This document shows, one piece after another, positions 52,188 to 60,464 of a stretch of DNA of 64,000 nt (position 1 is its first letter; every line of letters begins with the position of its first letter). Source of the stretch: CAVIQK01 sp964613035 (GTDB lineage: Bacteria; Bacillota; Clostridia; Christensenellales; DTU072); the NCBI GenBank assembly GCA_964613035.1, contig CAZTFQ010000009.1, positions 1 through 64,000 on the forward strand, in the 5' to 3' direction. Position numbers and translations under genes: made by a program. The notes beneath the pieces are model-generated. The model was not told the DNA's origin and made no database searches. It saw only the letters and a program-made list of their open reading frames with translations.

Positions 52188-53072
52188 GTGGAAGAAAAGA
52201 CTCGATATCATTTTAACAATACTTATTTCGATGCTCCGCTAAGATTCGGCGACGTGAGCGTAATACAAATCGGTCGGCGATATTGTGCTCCGTCAGAGAT
52301 AATCGCGGCGCATCCTCATCTTAATTGGTTCGAGATAACCGTCGTGACCGCCGGCAAATGCGTAATAGTCACCAACGGTCAGTCCCACGAGCTCTCCGCG
52401 GGCGAAATTTATCTTTCTTTCCCTTGCGATATCCACGAAATACAGGCGTCCGAAACGGAAAAATTCGAGTACGACTTCTTTTCTTTTTTTGCAGACGACG
52501 AAAAAACGCAATCTTCTCTCGAAGAGATCACCCGCAACTATCGCTCGCCGAAAAAGAGAACCTTCCGCGACGATAAAATAACGGCTCTGATAGGATATGC
52601 TCTCGGGGAATTTTCCACCGACAAAGGCGAATCCAAGGAAGTGTTGACGAGTCTCTTCAATCTGATAGTATCCTATATCATACGCGATTTTAATCGCATC
52701 CCGCAGGAGACGTCGGATATTTCCGACGCTAAGATACTGTGTCTGCAATTGATGAATTATATCGACACTCACGTATATTCTCTGACCGCGCTGGAATCCG
52801 TTTCGGAGCCCTTCGGATACAATTACAATTATCTGTCGACGCTGTTTTCGAAAACGACCGGCAACAATCTGTCCGACTACTACAGAATGCGGCGAGGCGA
52901 AACGGCAAAAACGCTTCTAGCCGGCAACAAAAAAATAGGAGAAATCGCCGAAATGCTCCGATACTCGTCTCCATTCGCGTTCAGTAAAGCTTTTAAAAGA
53001 CAATTCGGGATATCTCCTAAAGAGTATCGTTGTCGAAGGCTTAGCCTTGACAAAGGAGAAGAAAACCTTTAA
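52188..53072 (+). CDS. AraC family transcriptional regulator
   Basis: A 294-residue regulator. The N-terminal cupin (residues 20-110; HPHLNWFEITVVTAGKCVIV, LSFPCDIHEIQ) likely senses a sugar; the C-terminal 100 residues hold two helix-turn-helix motifs (LTALESVSEPFGYNYNYLST and KKIGEIAEMLRYSSPFAFSK) and end with FGISPKEYR. The start is GTG at 52188 with AAGG eight bases before; a GTG at 52179 overlaps that site. Expected to activate the divergent oxidoreductase operon through the direct repeats at 52024-52062. The deaminase gene follows on the same strand. Confidence 0.9.
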   Translation: MEEKTRYHFNNTYFDAPLRFGDVSVIQIGRRYCAPSEIIAAHPHLNWFEITVVTAGKCVIVTNGQSHELSAGEIYLSFPCDIHEIQASETEKFEYDFFSFFADDEKTQSSLEEITRNYRSPKKRTFRDDKITALIGYALGEFSTDKGESKEVLTSLFNLIVSYIIRDFNRIPQETSDISDAKILCLQLMNYIDTHVYSLTALESVSEPFGYNYNYLSTLFSKTTGNNLSDYYRMRRGETAKTLLAGNKKIGEIAEMLRYSSPFAFSKAFKRQFGISPKEYRCRRLSLDKGEENL

Positions 53073-53129
53073 CATTCGAATATTGTCGGTCTGAAAAGTC
53101 CGAAAAAGAACAAAACTATCGAGGTTATT

Positions 53130-53597
53130 ATGCAACAAGACGAAAAATTCATCAAAAGGACAATCGAGCTGGCGGAGAGCGCCGTGGTCCACGGCAACGA
53201 GCCTTTCGGGGCGGTGCTGGTTAAAGACGGCGAAATAGTATACGAAAACGAAAATCAGATATACACGAAAAATGACCCCACGTATCACGGAGAAACGGGA
53301 CTGTTGCGCAACTTCTGCTCAGAGACGGGAATAACCGATCTGTCCGATTACACGCTGTACTCCAATCTGGAGCCGTGCTTTATGTGTGCGGGCGCGATGG
53401 TGTGGCTAAAACTCGGTCGACTCGTATACGGCGGTAGCAACACGGATCTCGAGAACATTCTCGGCAACGAGGGGTGCAGTTCTACCAAGCTCGTATTCGA
53501 AAATTCTTTTCATCGTCCCGATGTTACCGAAGGCGTACTGCGAGAAGAAACCTTAAAAATCGTAAAAGAATACTTTTCTTCCCACGAAAAAGGCTAA
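53130..53597 (+). CDS. Nucleoside/guanine deaminase-like zinc protein
   Basis: A 155-residue cytidine-deaminase-fold enzyme. FGAVLVKDGEIVYENEN near 30, the zinc His and catalytic Glu in YHGETGLLRN near 55 (HGE instead of the HAE common in TadA and guanine deaminase), and the zinc Cys pair PCFMCAGAM near 87. Probably a free base or nucleoside deaminase rather than TadA, as the tRNA-binding tail is absent. GAGG lies five bases before the ATG. It follows araC by 57 bp and may share its transcript. Confidence 0.82.
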   Translation: MQQDEKFIKRTIELAESAVVHGNEPFGAVLVKDGEIVYENENQIYTKNDPTYHGETGLLRNFCSETGITDLSDYTLYSNLEPCFMCAGAMVWLKLGRLVYGGSNTDLENILGNEGCSSTKLVFENSFHRPDVTEGVLREETLKIVKEYFSSHEKG

Positions 53598-53708
53598 AAG
53601 TCTACTCCCCCCTATTCCCTATTATCTCGCTCGACGATAGTCTAGCGTATCGTAAATAAAACGTATCCAGTCGTGTGCTATTCTGCGCGCGATAATTTTT
53701 ATAAAAAC

Positions 53709-53731
53709 GAGCTCGGCGGAATGCCGAGCTC
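53709..53731 (-). terminator. Terminator of the ABC exporter operon
   Basis: A perfect 9-bp stem GAGCTCGGC/GCCGAGCTC with a five-base loop; on the minus strand it is followed by GTTTTTAT. It lies 31 bp past the permease stop. Confidence 0.85.
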
Positions 53732-53761
53732 GCGCGAGGCGGACTTACCGAGCGAGGTTAG

Positions 53762-55567
53762 TTAGAGCGGTAAGTCTTTTTTAACGAATCTCACAGACCC
53801 GAGGACGTAACCGACAACACCCAGCACCGCGAGGATGACGAACTTCCATATAAAAGTCGTAGAGCCTTCTATGATGGAGATGACGTCGAAGAGGGAAATA
53901 ATCGTCGTGTAATTGAAATAATTCAATGCATCGAGTCGTACGACGGACGGAATAACGGGACTGCCGAACAATCCGAGCATAGCCGCGACGAGGGCAAAAA
54001 TACTCAATCCGCCGCCTACGGACATCGACCGTTTACTCCTATCGAAAACGCACGAAGTCAGGAAGCACAGCCCCGACAAGGCGAACAACACCAAGAAAGC
54101 CCCTAAGTTAAGAAGTATCAGATTACCGTAAGTCAACGCTACGTCTTCCGTAACAACGGCAAGGCATACGCACCCCGTAACGGTTGTCAAGCAGAACATC
54201 GCCGCCAAAGAACCTATCAAATAGACCGCCTGAGTGAAAACCACGGTGTTTCTCTTGGTGGAAGTGGAAAGCACGTACGCCATGGAGCCGCTGTCGACCT
54301 GACCCGCTATGAGGTTGTTGGACGCCATAATCATATATATGATGGGCAACAACAGACCTGCCAGTTTATAGAAAATCGACCCTACCACCAACGTATACAA
54401 ATCAGCCTGACCTATTTCTTCCAAGGCGTCCGCCACCGTATCGGGCAGAGTGTCCAAAAAGCTCAACGAGACGTCTTCTGCAACGGCTGCTTTCTTAGCG
54501 GCGACCGCGGTCAAATATTCTTCTTCGGTCATATCGCCGCTTAAAAACTTACTTTTCAGTTCTTCCGTTTCGTATTCTATTCTGCCTCTGTACGTGACGA
54601 CGGCAGTCTTAGCCATATGCTTAATGGACGCGTAGTCGTAACCGAAAGAATCGTATTTTTCTTTACTTACGCCGTATGAAGAGAGGGCTTCTATAAGAGC
54701 CGAGACGTTGTCGGGCTTGACCATATTACCCGCGATGAACACCGACTCGCAATCCTCCGCGCGGTCGCTTCTGTATTCCGCACGGTCGGGAGAAACGATA
54801 TATTCTTCTACCGTACCGGATACGATATGGGCGATAATCGATTCTACGTCGTACGTTTTCGGAGCGGCTTCTCCGCACTCCGTATAGAAATCGTCGAACA
54901 TCCCGTTAGGGTTGAGCGCGTACATAACGCTGCCGAGCATCTCTTGAGCCTCAGATGAAGATTCTTCGTAGCCTAATGCCGCAGCCTTATTCAGCACGTA
55001 AGTCTGCAATTCCGCGCACGCCGCGGCATACGCGGTCTCTATCGCTTTAATTTGCGTAGCGGGAGATTGATTGTTCCACTCGTCGAGAGCGGCGATATAT
55101 TCGGACGTATCGGAAAAAGATTCCGCGCTAGGGCAATTGTTTTTCCATTCCGATATACTCGCGGCGTAAGCCGTACCCGCATCCGTCGTAAGGGGCGGGG
55201 AGGCGTTTTGCCATGCAGTCATTGCCGCTCCGTAAATCGCGGGGTCGGAGAAGTCTTTTTCCGACGGCATATTACCCAGCCAGGTCAGATACGACAGCGT
55301 ATCGGTGACGTCCGCGGCGAATTTTTTATCGAAGGTCGTCAAACCGTCTTCCGCGTTGTTATAATAATTGAGCGCGCGATTCTGCATCTGAGAATCGACT
55401 TCCTTGGTGATAATCGTATCCTGAATGGAGTTTTTTACCGCTCCGATGTTTCCGTTACCGGAAATCAACATAACGCACGCGAGCATAAAGCAAGTCGCGA
55501 AGGTTATAATTGCCCACATCGTTCCGTTTGCCTTACAGGACTGTTTGAATAATGCTTTACTGAACAT
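53762..55567 (-). CDS. ABC-2 type exporter permease with a large extracytoplasmic domain
   Basis: A 601-residue membrane protein. One helix near residue 18-37, then a soluble region of roughly 330 residues outside the cell (Ala-rich, with several repeated segments around W and the motif YAAALDEWNN-like), then about five helices between 385 and 595. This is the layout of bacitracin- or lipid-type ABC-2 permeases. It works with the two ATPases immediately upstream in transcription. AAGGAG precedes the ATG at 55567. Substrate unknown. Confidence 0.85.
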   Translation of the reverse strand: MFSKALFKQSCKANGTMWAIITFATCFMLACVMLISGNGNIGAVKNSIQDTIITKEVDSQMQNRALNYYNNAEDGLTTFDKKFAADVTDTLSYLTWLGNMPSEKDFSDPAIYGAAMTAWQNASPPLTTDAGTAYAASISEWKNNCPSAESFSDTSEYIAALDEWNNQSPATQIKAIETAYAAACAELQTYVLNKAAALGYEESSSEAQEMLGSVMYALNPNGMFDDFYTECGEAAPKTYDVESIIAHIVSGTVEEYIVSPDRAEYRSDRAEDCESVFIAGNMVKPDNVSALIEALSSYGVSKEKYDSFGYDYASIKHMAKTAVVTYRGRIEYETEELKSKFLSGDMTEEEYLTAVAAKKAAVAEDVSLSFLDTLPDTVADALEEIGQADLYTLVVGSIFYKLAGLLLPIIYMIMASNNLIAGQVDSGSMAYVLSTSTKRNTVVFTQAVYLIGSLAAMFCLTTVTGCVCLAVVTEDVALTYGNLILLNLGAFLVLFALSGLCFLTSCVFDRSKRSMSVGGGLSIFALVAAMLGLFGSPVIPSVVRLDALNYFNYTTIISLFDVISIIEGSTTFIWKFVILAVLGVVGYVLGSVRFVKKDLPL

Positions 55568-55588
55568 AATTATATTACTCCTTATCTG

Positions 55589-56482
55589 TTATCTCTCGGA
55601 AAACAAAATGTTTTTGAAGTGCATCTCCAGCGTATACGGCAGCTCGGAGATAAACTTAACGTCGTAGCCGTTCAACGTTCTTAAGAGCGCCCCCGTGTCT
55701 CCTCTCGGGATGCGGACGGTGACCTGATCGTATTGCTCCTGGACGCGGATTATTTCGTACCCCTCTTTTAAAAAGCGACTATAATCTTCCGCGGAACGGA
55801 ATTCTATCTTGAAGTCTTTTATCGGGCGATTCTTAACGCTGTTCATATCGCACACGTCGATGATTCTGCCGTTATTTATAAGCGCCACTTTATCGCAAGT
55901 CTTTTCCAGCTCGTCGAAGCTGTGACTACTCATAAAAATCGTCTTGCCTTTTTTATGTTCTTCCTTGATTATCTCTAAAAAAGTTGCTCTCATCAACGGA
56001 TCTAGACCCGTTGTAGGCTCGTCGAGGATAATAATCGGGGCGTCGTTCATTAACGCGGCGACGAGAGCGGTTTTTTGTTTCATTCCCTTGCTCATACGTC
56101 GGAGATTGGCTCTCGGGTCAAGCTGAAGTCGAGCAATCGTATCGTTGACGCGCGTCATATCCCTGACGCCTAAAAAATCCGCCTGACATTTCAAAAACTC
56201 GATGCCCGTTTTTAGGTCGGGAAAAGCTATTTCCCCGGGGACGTAACCGACTTTTTTTGCGATTTCGCTGGAATGCTCCCAGGACGACAGCCCCGTGACG
56301 GTCACTTCTCCCGAGGTCGGTTTTATAAACCCCATGATATGACGTATGGTGGTGGTTTTTCCGCTACCGTTGGTGCCGACGAAACCGACCATTTCGCCCT
56401 CTTCGACAGACAAGTCGAGGTCGAATATGCCGCGGTCGTTGCCGTAATCTTTAGTTAGTTTTTTCGTTTCGATAACGTTCAT
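55589..56482 (-). CDS. ABC exporter ATPase, second subunit
   Basis: A 297-residue ATPase with Walker A GTNGSGKTTT near 36, signature MSKGMKQK near 138, Walker B IIILDEPTTGLDP near 157 and a C-terminal domain typical of multidrug ABC ATPases. The signature SKGMK in place of SGGQ is common in ABC-2 ATPases. It overlaps the first ATPase gene by 4 nt (ATGA); the permease follows after 21 bp. Two different ATPases suggest a heterodimeric motor. Confidence 0.92.
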   Translation of the reverse strand: MNVIETKKLTKDYGNDRGIFDLDLSVEEGEMVGFVGTNGSGKTTTIRHIMGFIKPTSGEVTVTGLSSWEHSSEIAKKVGYVPGEIAFPDLKTGIEFLKCQADFLGVRDMTRVNDTIARLQLDPRANLRRMSKGMKQKTALVAALMNDAPIIILDEPTTGLDPLMRATFLEIIKEEHKKGKTIFMSSHSFDELEKTCDKVALINNGRIIDVCDMNSVKNRPIKDFKIEFRSAEDYSRFLKEGYEIIRVQEQYDQVTVRIPRGDTGALLRTLNGYDVKFISELPYTLEMHFKNILFSER

Positions 56483-57444
56483 GACAGCGCTCCTCCGAAG
56501 TCCTTATCTTCTTTATAAAACTTCATAAAATAATCTTCCAGTGTCTCCAGTCTGTTGCTGAAGGATACCGTCTCGACGTCCGAGAGTATCGTTATCAGCG
56601 CATTGAGATCGGCGTCTTCTACCGAGATATAAACCGACGACGGATCGTCTTTAATCAAATCGAGGGAAGTCAGGAACTTACTCCTGACTAAAAACTCCTT
56701 TTTAGCCGATTCGTCCTTAAAGTCTATTCCGTAATACTTGCGCGTGGCGTGCTTGAGAGTATCTGCAACAAATTCAGAGACGATTTTTCCGTCCTTGATG
56801 ATGGCTATACGGTCGCAGGTGGAATCTATCTCGGAGAAAATATGGCTGGACAAAAGAATCGTTTTTCCTCGCTTTTTTTCTTCGTGCACCAATCGGATAA
56901 AATTCTCTTGCATAACGGGATCCAGTCCCGAAGTGGGCTCGTCCATAATCAGCACGTCGGGATCGGACATAAAAGCCGTCACCACTGCCAGTTTTCTCTT
57001 CACGCCGAGGCTCATACGCTTGGTCTCTCCGGACAAGACGTTGTCTCGCAGTTCGAACAACTCCAGCATATCGTCGAGTCGGTCATCGTTTTTGATCTTC
57101 TGCATATCCTGCATCATCCTGATGAATTCCCATCCGGTGAGACCTTGCGGAAGAGCTATTTCTCCCGGGATATAGCCGACGTTGTTCAATATCTTGTCGT
57201 AGTTGTCGAAGGTCTCCAGTCCGAATATCTTCGTACTGCCCTTGTCCGGCTTGGAAAACCCCATCAGATGCCGAATGGTCGTTGACTTACCGGCACCGTT
57301 GGGTCCCAAAAAGCCGAAAACTTCTCCTTCATCCACGTGTATGTCGACGTCGAATACGCCGCGCCCGAAACCGTAATCCTTAGTGAGACCTTCCGTCTCT
57401 ATGACGTAACGTGCTTCGGAGGGGCTTTTTAAGCTTTTTTTCAT
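56479..57444 (-). CDS. ABC exporter ATPase, first subunit
   Basis: A 321-residue ATPase with Walker A GPNGAGKSTT near 49, signature MSLGVKRK near 148, Walker B VLIMDEPTSGLDP near 169. The start is the ATG at 57444 with AAGGAG nine bases upstream; a TTG three codons earlier is too close to that site. First gene of the exporter operon, divergent from the TetR gene, so it is probably repressed by it. Confidence 0.92.
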   Translation of the reverse strand: MKKSLKSPSEARYVIETEGLTKDYGFGRGVFDVDIHVDEGEVFGFLGPNGAGKSTTIRHLMGFSKPDKGSTKIFGLETFDNYDKILNNVGYIPGEIALPQGLTGWEFIRMMQDMQKIKNDDRLDDMLELFELRDNVLSGETKRMSLGVKRKLAVVTAFMSDPDVLIMDEPTSGLDPVMQENFIRLVHEEKKRGKTILLSSHIFSEIDSTCDRIAIIKDGKIVSEFVADTLKHATRKYYGIDFKDESAKKEFLVRSKFLTSLDLIKDDPSSVYISVEDADLNALITILSDVETVSFSNRLETLEDYFMKFYKEDKDFGGALS

Positions 57445-57471
57445 TTTTCTCAACTCCTTTTCTTAACACTG

Positions 57472-57500
57472 TTGACATTTTAACTGTGTTGAATTATAAT
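57472..57500 (+). promoter_or_regulatory. Consensus promoter of the TetR gene
   Basis: Exact TTGACA (57472-57477), 17 bp, exact TATAAT (57495-57500). The minus strand reads TATAAT at 57498-57493, so the divergent exporter promoter may use the same AT-rich core. Confidence 0.8.
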
Positions 57501-57534
57501 ATGGTCGTATACAAAACGAAAGCACAAATATTAC

Positions 57535-57563
57535 GACATTGTCAAAATATAGACAGTGTCTAT
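57535..57563. promoter_or_regulatory. Tandem palindromic operators, probable TetR binding sites
   Basis: GACATTGTC at 57535-57543 and the larger perfect palindrome ATAGACA-G-TGTCTAT at 57549-57563 share the GACA-N-TGTC core type, 17 bp centre to centre. They lie in the TetR leader, just downstream of its start, and upstream of the exporter genes. Confidence 0.6.
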
Positions 57564-57587
57564 AAATGTGTTAAAAAAAGGTCGAAA

Positions 57588-58160
57588 ATGAAAGCAAAAA
57601 ATCTTAATAATTCTTCAAAAAAGACTCGTCGTCTGATAAAAAAGACCTTCGCGGAGATGTTATCGGAAAAGAAGACGTTGTCGAGTATCTCCGTAAGCGA
57701 GCTGTGCAATCGGTCGGAGCTGAGCCGAGGGACGTTTTATTCTCACTACGACGATATCTACAGCGTCGCGGAAGAGTATGAAAACGAGCTGATAGACGCA
57801 TTCTTCGACAAGGCGAGGATGGTCAACTCTCAAAACATAATGCAATTCGTCGATTCCATAATAGAATACGTACGTCAAAACGACGAAAATTATCGATTGC
57901 TGTGCAAATCCAACGAGTTTCTCTTCGCCGCCAAGAAGCTTACCTCTATCGCTTCCGCAAAGCTGTTGGAGCTGTGTCTCAACGACGATAAAATTAAAAA
58001 TCGGGAATATTTAGAGACGGACATCACCGTTTTTCTCGAAGGAATATTTTGTGAATATACCTTATATTGTAGAGGTTATTCTAAAAAGAATCTCGACAAC
58101 ATCTGCGATTATACGAAGTTTTGGGTGCGAAACTTCATAGAGATGCGTTCTTCCTGCTAA
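57588..58160 (+). CDS. TetR/AcrR family repressor
   Basis: A 190-residue repressor. The N-terminal HTH (KKTRRLIKKTFAEML, ISVSELCNRSELSRGTFYSH, YDDIYSV) is clear; the ligand-binding part (about 65-190) resembles the TetR_C_8-like group. The start is the ATG at 57588 with AAAGG six bases upstream; the longer frame runs into the promoter and is not used. It probably controls the divergent exporter and itself through the palindromes in its leader. Ends at a hairpin shared with dnaB. Confidence 0.87.
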   Translation: MKAKNLNNSSKKTRRLIKKTFAEMLSEKKTLSSISVSELCNRSELSRGTFYSHYDDIYSVAEEYENELIDAFFDKARMVNSQNIMQFVDSIIEYVRQNDENYRLLCKSNEFLFAAKKLTSIASAKLLELCLNDDKIKNREYLETDITVFLEGIFCEYTLYCRGYSKKNLDNICDYTKFWVRNFIEMRSSC

Positions 58161-58168
58161 AAAGAAAT

Positions 58169-58201
58169 AAAAGCCGTTTCGAGAAATTCGAAGCGGCTTT
58201 T
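58169..58201. terminator. Bidirectional terminator between tetR and dnaB
   Basis: A 14-bp stem with one G-T pair (AAAAGCCGTTTCGA/TCGAAGCGGCTTTT) and a five-base loop, with Ts following on plus and a T-rich tail on minus. Confidence 0.87.
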
Positions 58202-58216
58202 TTATCCGAAGATATT

Positions 58217-59641
58217 TTATTCTTCTTCCGAGGCTCTTTTTCTTCTGGGTGCGGCGGCTGCGGGCAATTCTATAATCGTCTGGTCTTCCGCCTCCTGGAA
58301 TCTGTTGATATCTTTAAGGAAGTCGTAACGTATCTGGGAGAGTTCTCCGTGACGGTGCTTGGCTATATCGACGATGATACAACTGTCGTTTTGCTCGTCT
58401 TTATATAAGAACATAACTATATCGGCGTCCTGCTCGATGGATCCCGATTCTCTCAAGTCCGACAGCTGGGGTCTCTTATTGTCACGCATCTCGACGCTAC
58501 GGTTCATCTGGGACAACGCGAGGACGGGACAATCCATTTCTTTCGCCAAAACTTTTAACATACGAGAGATTTTCGAAACCTCTTGCGTACGACCTTCGCC
58601 GCTACCCATTCTGCCGCCCGCTTCCATCAACTGGAGGTAGTCGATAACTATGAGATCGAGTTTTTTCGGCTTGATTTTATCGTTGTCTCCGACGACCAGT
58701 TTTCTACACTTGGAAATCATACTCTGAGGCGTGAGCGCGGAAGTGTCGTCTATGAATATTTCCGTTCTGCCCAGAGTCAGGTGAGCTTGCCAGACTCTGT
58801 TGAAGCCGTCGTCCGTGAGTGTGCCTCTCTGGATATCTTTCAGATCGACCTGCGAAATATTGGCAAGGAGTCTCTGTGCCAGCTGCAAGTCGCTCATTTC
58901 CAGTGAGAAAAAGGCTATACGCTTATCCTCGTCGCGAGTGGCGATATTGAGAAGGAGGTTAAGCGCGAAGGAAGTTTTACCTACCGCGGGACGGGCTGCG
59001 AGAATAATGAGGTCGGAATTGGCAAGGCCGCCTACCTTCTGGTCAAAGAGCTTATATCCCGTCTTGGTGACGAAGGAATCGCTACCGACTTTAAGCATCT
59101 CGTCCAATCTGGACATAACGGCTTTAGACGCGTCGGAAACGCGACGGAGGTCACCTTTACGTTCTTCCTCGCTGATTTCGAATATGCTTTTTTCCGCCTT
59201 GTTGAGAACCGTCTTGAAGTCGACCCCGGCGTAGACGTCCTCCACTATCGCGTTGCATTTATCTATAAGGAGACGAGAGTCGTAGTCCCTCTTGACTATA
59301 TCCAGATAGTTACCGTAATGCTCTACCGAGAACAATCCTCCGACGAGGTCCGCGAGATACGGAAGGGTCCCCGTATCGGCGGTGCCGTCCTTTTCCATAC
59401 GATCGTTGACGGTAATGATATCGGGGGTACCGTTGTCGAATATAATCTCTCTTATTGCGGAAAAGATAGTCGCATTGACTCTGTTGTAAAAAGCTTCCGG
59501 GCTCTTAAGTACGCCGACTACGTCGGACGCGCACGACGCGCTGTTAAGCATACAGGCAAGCAGAGCCTGTTCCGCTTCGTCGGAATGAGGTTTGACGCGT
59601 TTTAGAGCGGCTTCTATTTTCTTTTGTTTATCATCGGGCAT
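58217..59641 (-). CDS. dnaB: Replicative DNA helicase DnaB (DnaC in Bacillus)
   Basis: A 474-residue hexameric helicase. The N-terminal domain begins near HSDEAEQALLACML; the RecA-like domain has Walker A ARPAVGKTSFALN near 212 (A replaces the first G of GRPSMGKT), Walker B LDLIVIDYLQLM near 335, the ALSQMNRSVEMR and LRESGSIEQDAD motifs. No intein. The C-terminus ends in a basic/acidic RRKRASEEE. AAAGGAG is seven bases before the ATG. It is last in a five-gene overlapping run, away from rplI, its usual Firmicutes neighbour. Confidence 0.96.
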   Translation of the reverse strand: MPDDKQKKIEAALKRVKPHSDEAEQALLACMLNSASCASDVVGVLKSPEAFYNRVNATIFSAIREIIFDNGTPDIITVNDRMEKDGTADTGTLPYLADLVGGLFSVEHYGNYLDIVKRDYDSRLLIDKCNAIVEDVYAGVDFKTVLNKAEKSIFEISEEERKGDLRRVSDASKAVMSRLDEMLKVGSDSFVTKTGYKLFDQKVGGLANSDLIILAARPAVGKTSFALNLLLNIATRDEDKRIAFFSLEMSDLQLAQRLLANISQVDLKDIQRGTLTDDGFNRVWQAHLTLGRTEIFIDDTSALTPQSMISKCRKLVVGDNDKIKPKKLDLIVIDYLQLMEAGGRMGSGEGRTQEVSKISRMLKVLAKEMDCPVLALSQMNRSVEMRDNKRPQLSDLRESGSIEQDADIVMFLYKDEQNDSCIIVDIAKHRHGELSQIRYDFLKDINRFQEAEDQTIIELPAAAAPRRKRASEEE

Positions 59642-60464
59642 CTTTTTTCTCCTTTTTACGCTTAACGATTATGACGGCAACCGTCGCCGCCGCCACCGCC
59701 GCGCCTACGGCGATGATCAATCCGTAAGTTACGCCGGTATTGGGCGAGCTCTGTTTAAGCGTAATATCCCTCTCGGGGTCGTCTATATAATAATAATGAT
59801 AACGTATGCCGTTGTCCGTCTCGGTATAATCCGCGTCGGACGTTATGGCGCGAGTATATTTTGTCCCGTAAACGTACACTTTACCGACAGTCTTGCCGAA
59901 AGACTCCGCGAATTCTTCCATCGGCTTCAAAAAGTCCGTATAAAGATAACTTTCCCGATATTCTTCCGAAAACATCGTCTTGGTCACCGTGACGTAGGTA
60001 TCGTAAAAGAATCCCTTTTCTCTCGTCGTGGATCCGTCGTCTTCGTCGTAAGTAAAGCCGTCTATTCCGTGAGCTCTGTAATACTCGGTGTAATCCTCGA
60101 AGTAGATATATAAGACAACGGAGTTTTCGGACAGACTTCCGCCCGCGTAAGAACCGTATTTGGTTCTGAGTCCGTTAAGCATCGTTTCGTAAAAATTCGA
60201 CAATCTTGCGTCTATCTCCGTATCGGATGACGACGCGGTCAAATCGAGACCGAGCACCGTCGTGGGATCCTTGGGCGCGAAAAAGTTTTCTTTAAAGGTT
60301 ACGTAGAAGTACGTACCTATTCCGCCCGCGGTGTCGATAGTACGCTCTATCGTCAAGGTAACGTCCGTGTCGGGAGCGGAACTCTCCGCGCACGCCGCCG
60401 CAGGAGACGTTATCGCGGCAACAATCGTAAGTATCGCGATTATCGCGACGAAAACCCGTTTCAA
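59631..60464 (-). CDS. Sortase-type wall-anchored protein with SPNTG signal
   Basis: A 277-residue secreted protein of unknown function. The signal peptide (residues 1-26, ending AAACA) is followed by about 210 residues without a recognised domain, rich in Tyr and charged residues. The C-terminus has SPNTG near 241, a hydrophobic stretch (GLIIAVGAAVAAATVAVIIV) and a basic tail KRKKEKK, which is a complete sorting signal of the (S/N)PxTG type known for C. difficile sortase. It starts at TTG 60464 with GGAGG seven bases upstream and overlaps pepF by 4 nt. No sortase gene is in the window. Confidence 0.8.
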   Translation of the reverse strand: MKRVFVAIIAILTIVAAITSPAAACAESSAPDTDVTLTIERTIDTAGGIGTYFYVTFKENFFAPKDPTTVLGLDLTASSSDTEIDARLSNFYETMLNGLRTKYGSYAGGSLSENSVVLYIYFEDYTEYYRAHGIDGFTYDEDDGSTTREKGFFYDTYVTVTKTMFSEEYRESYLYTDFLKPMEEFAESFGKTVGKVYVYGTKYTRAITSDADYTETDNGIRYHYYYIDDPERDITLKQSSPNTGVTYGLIIAVGAAVAAATVAVIIVKRKKEKKDAR

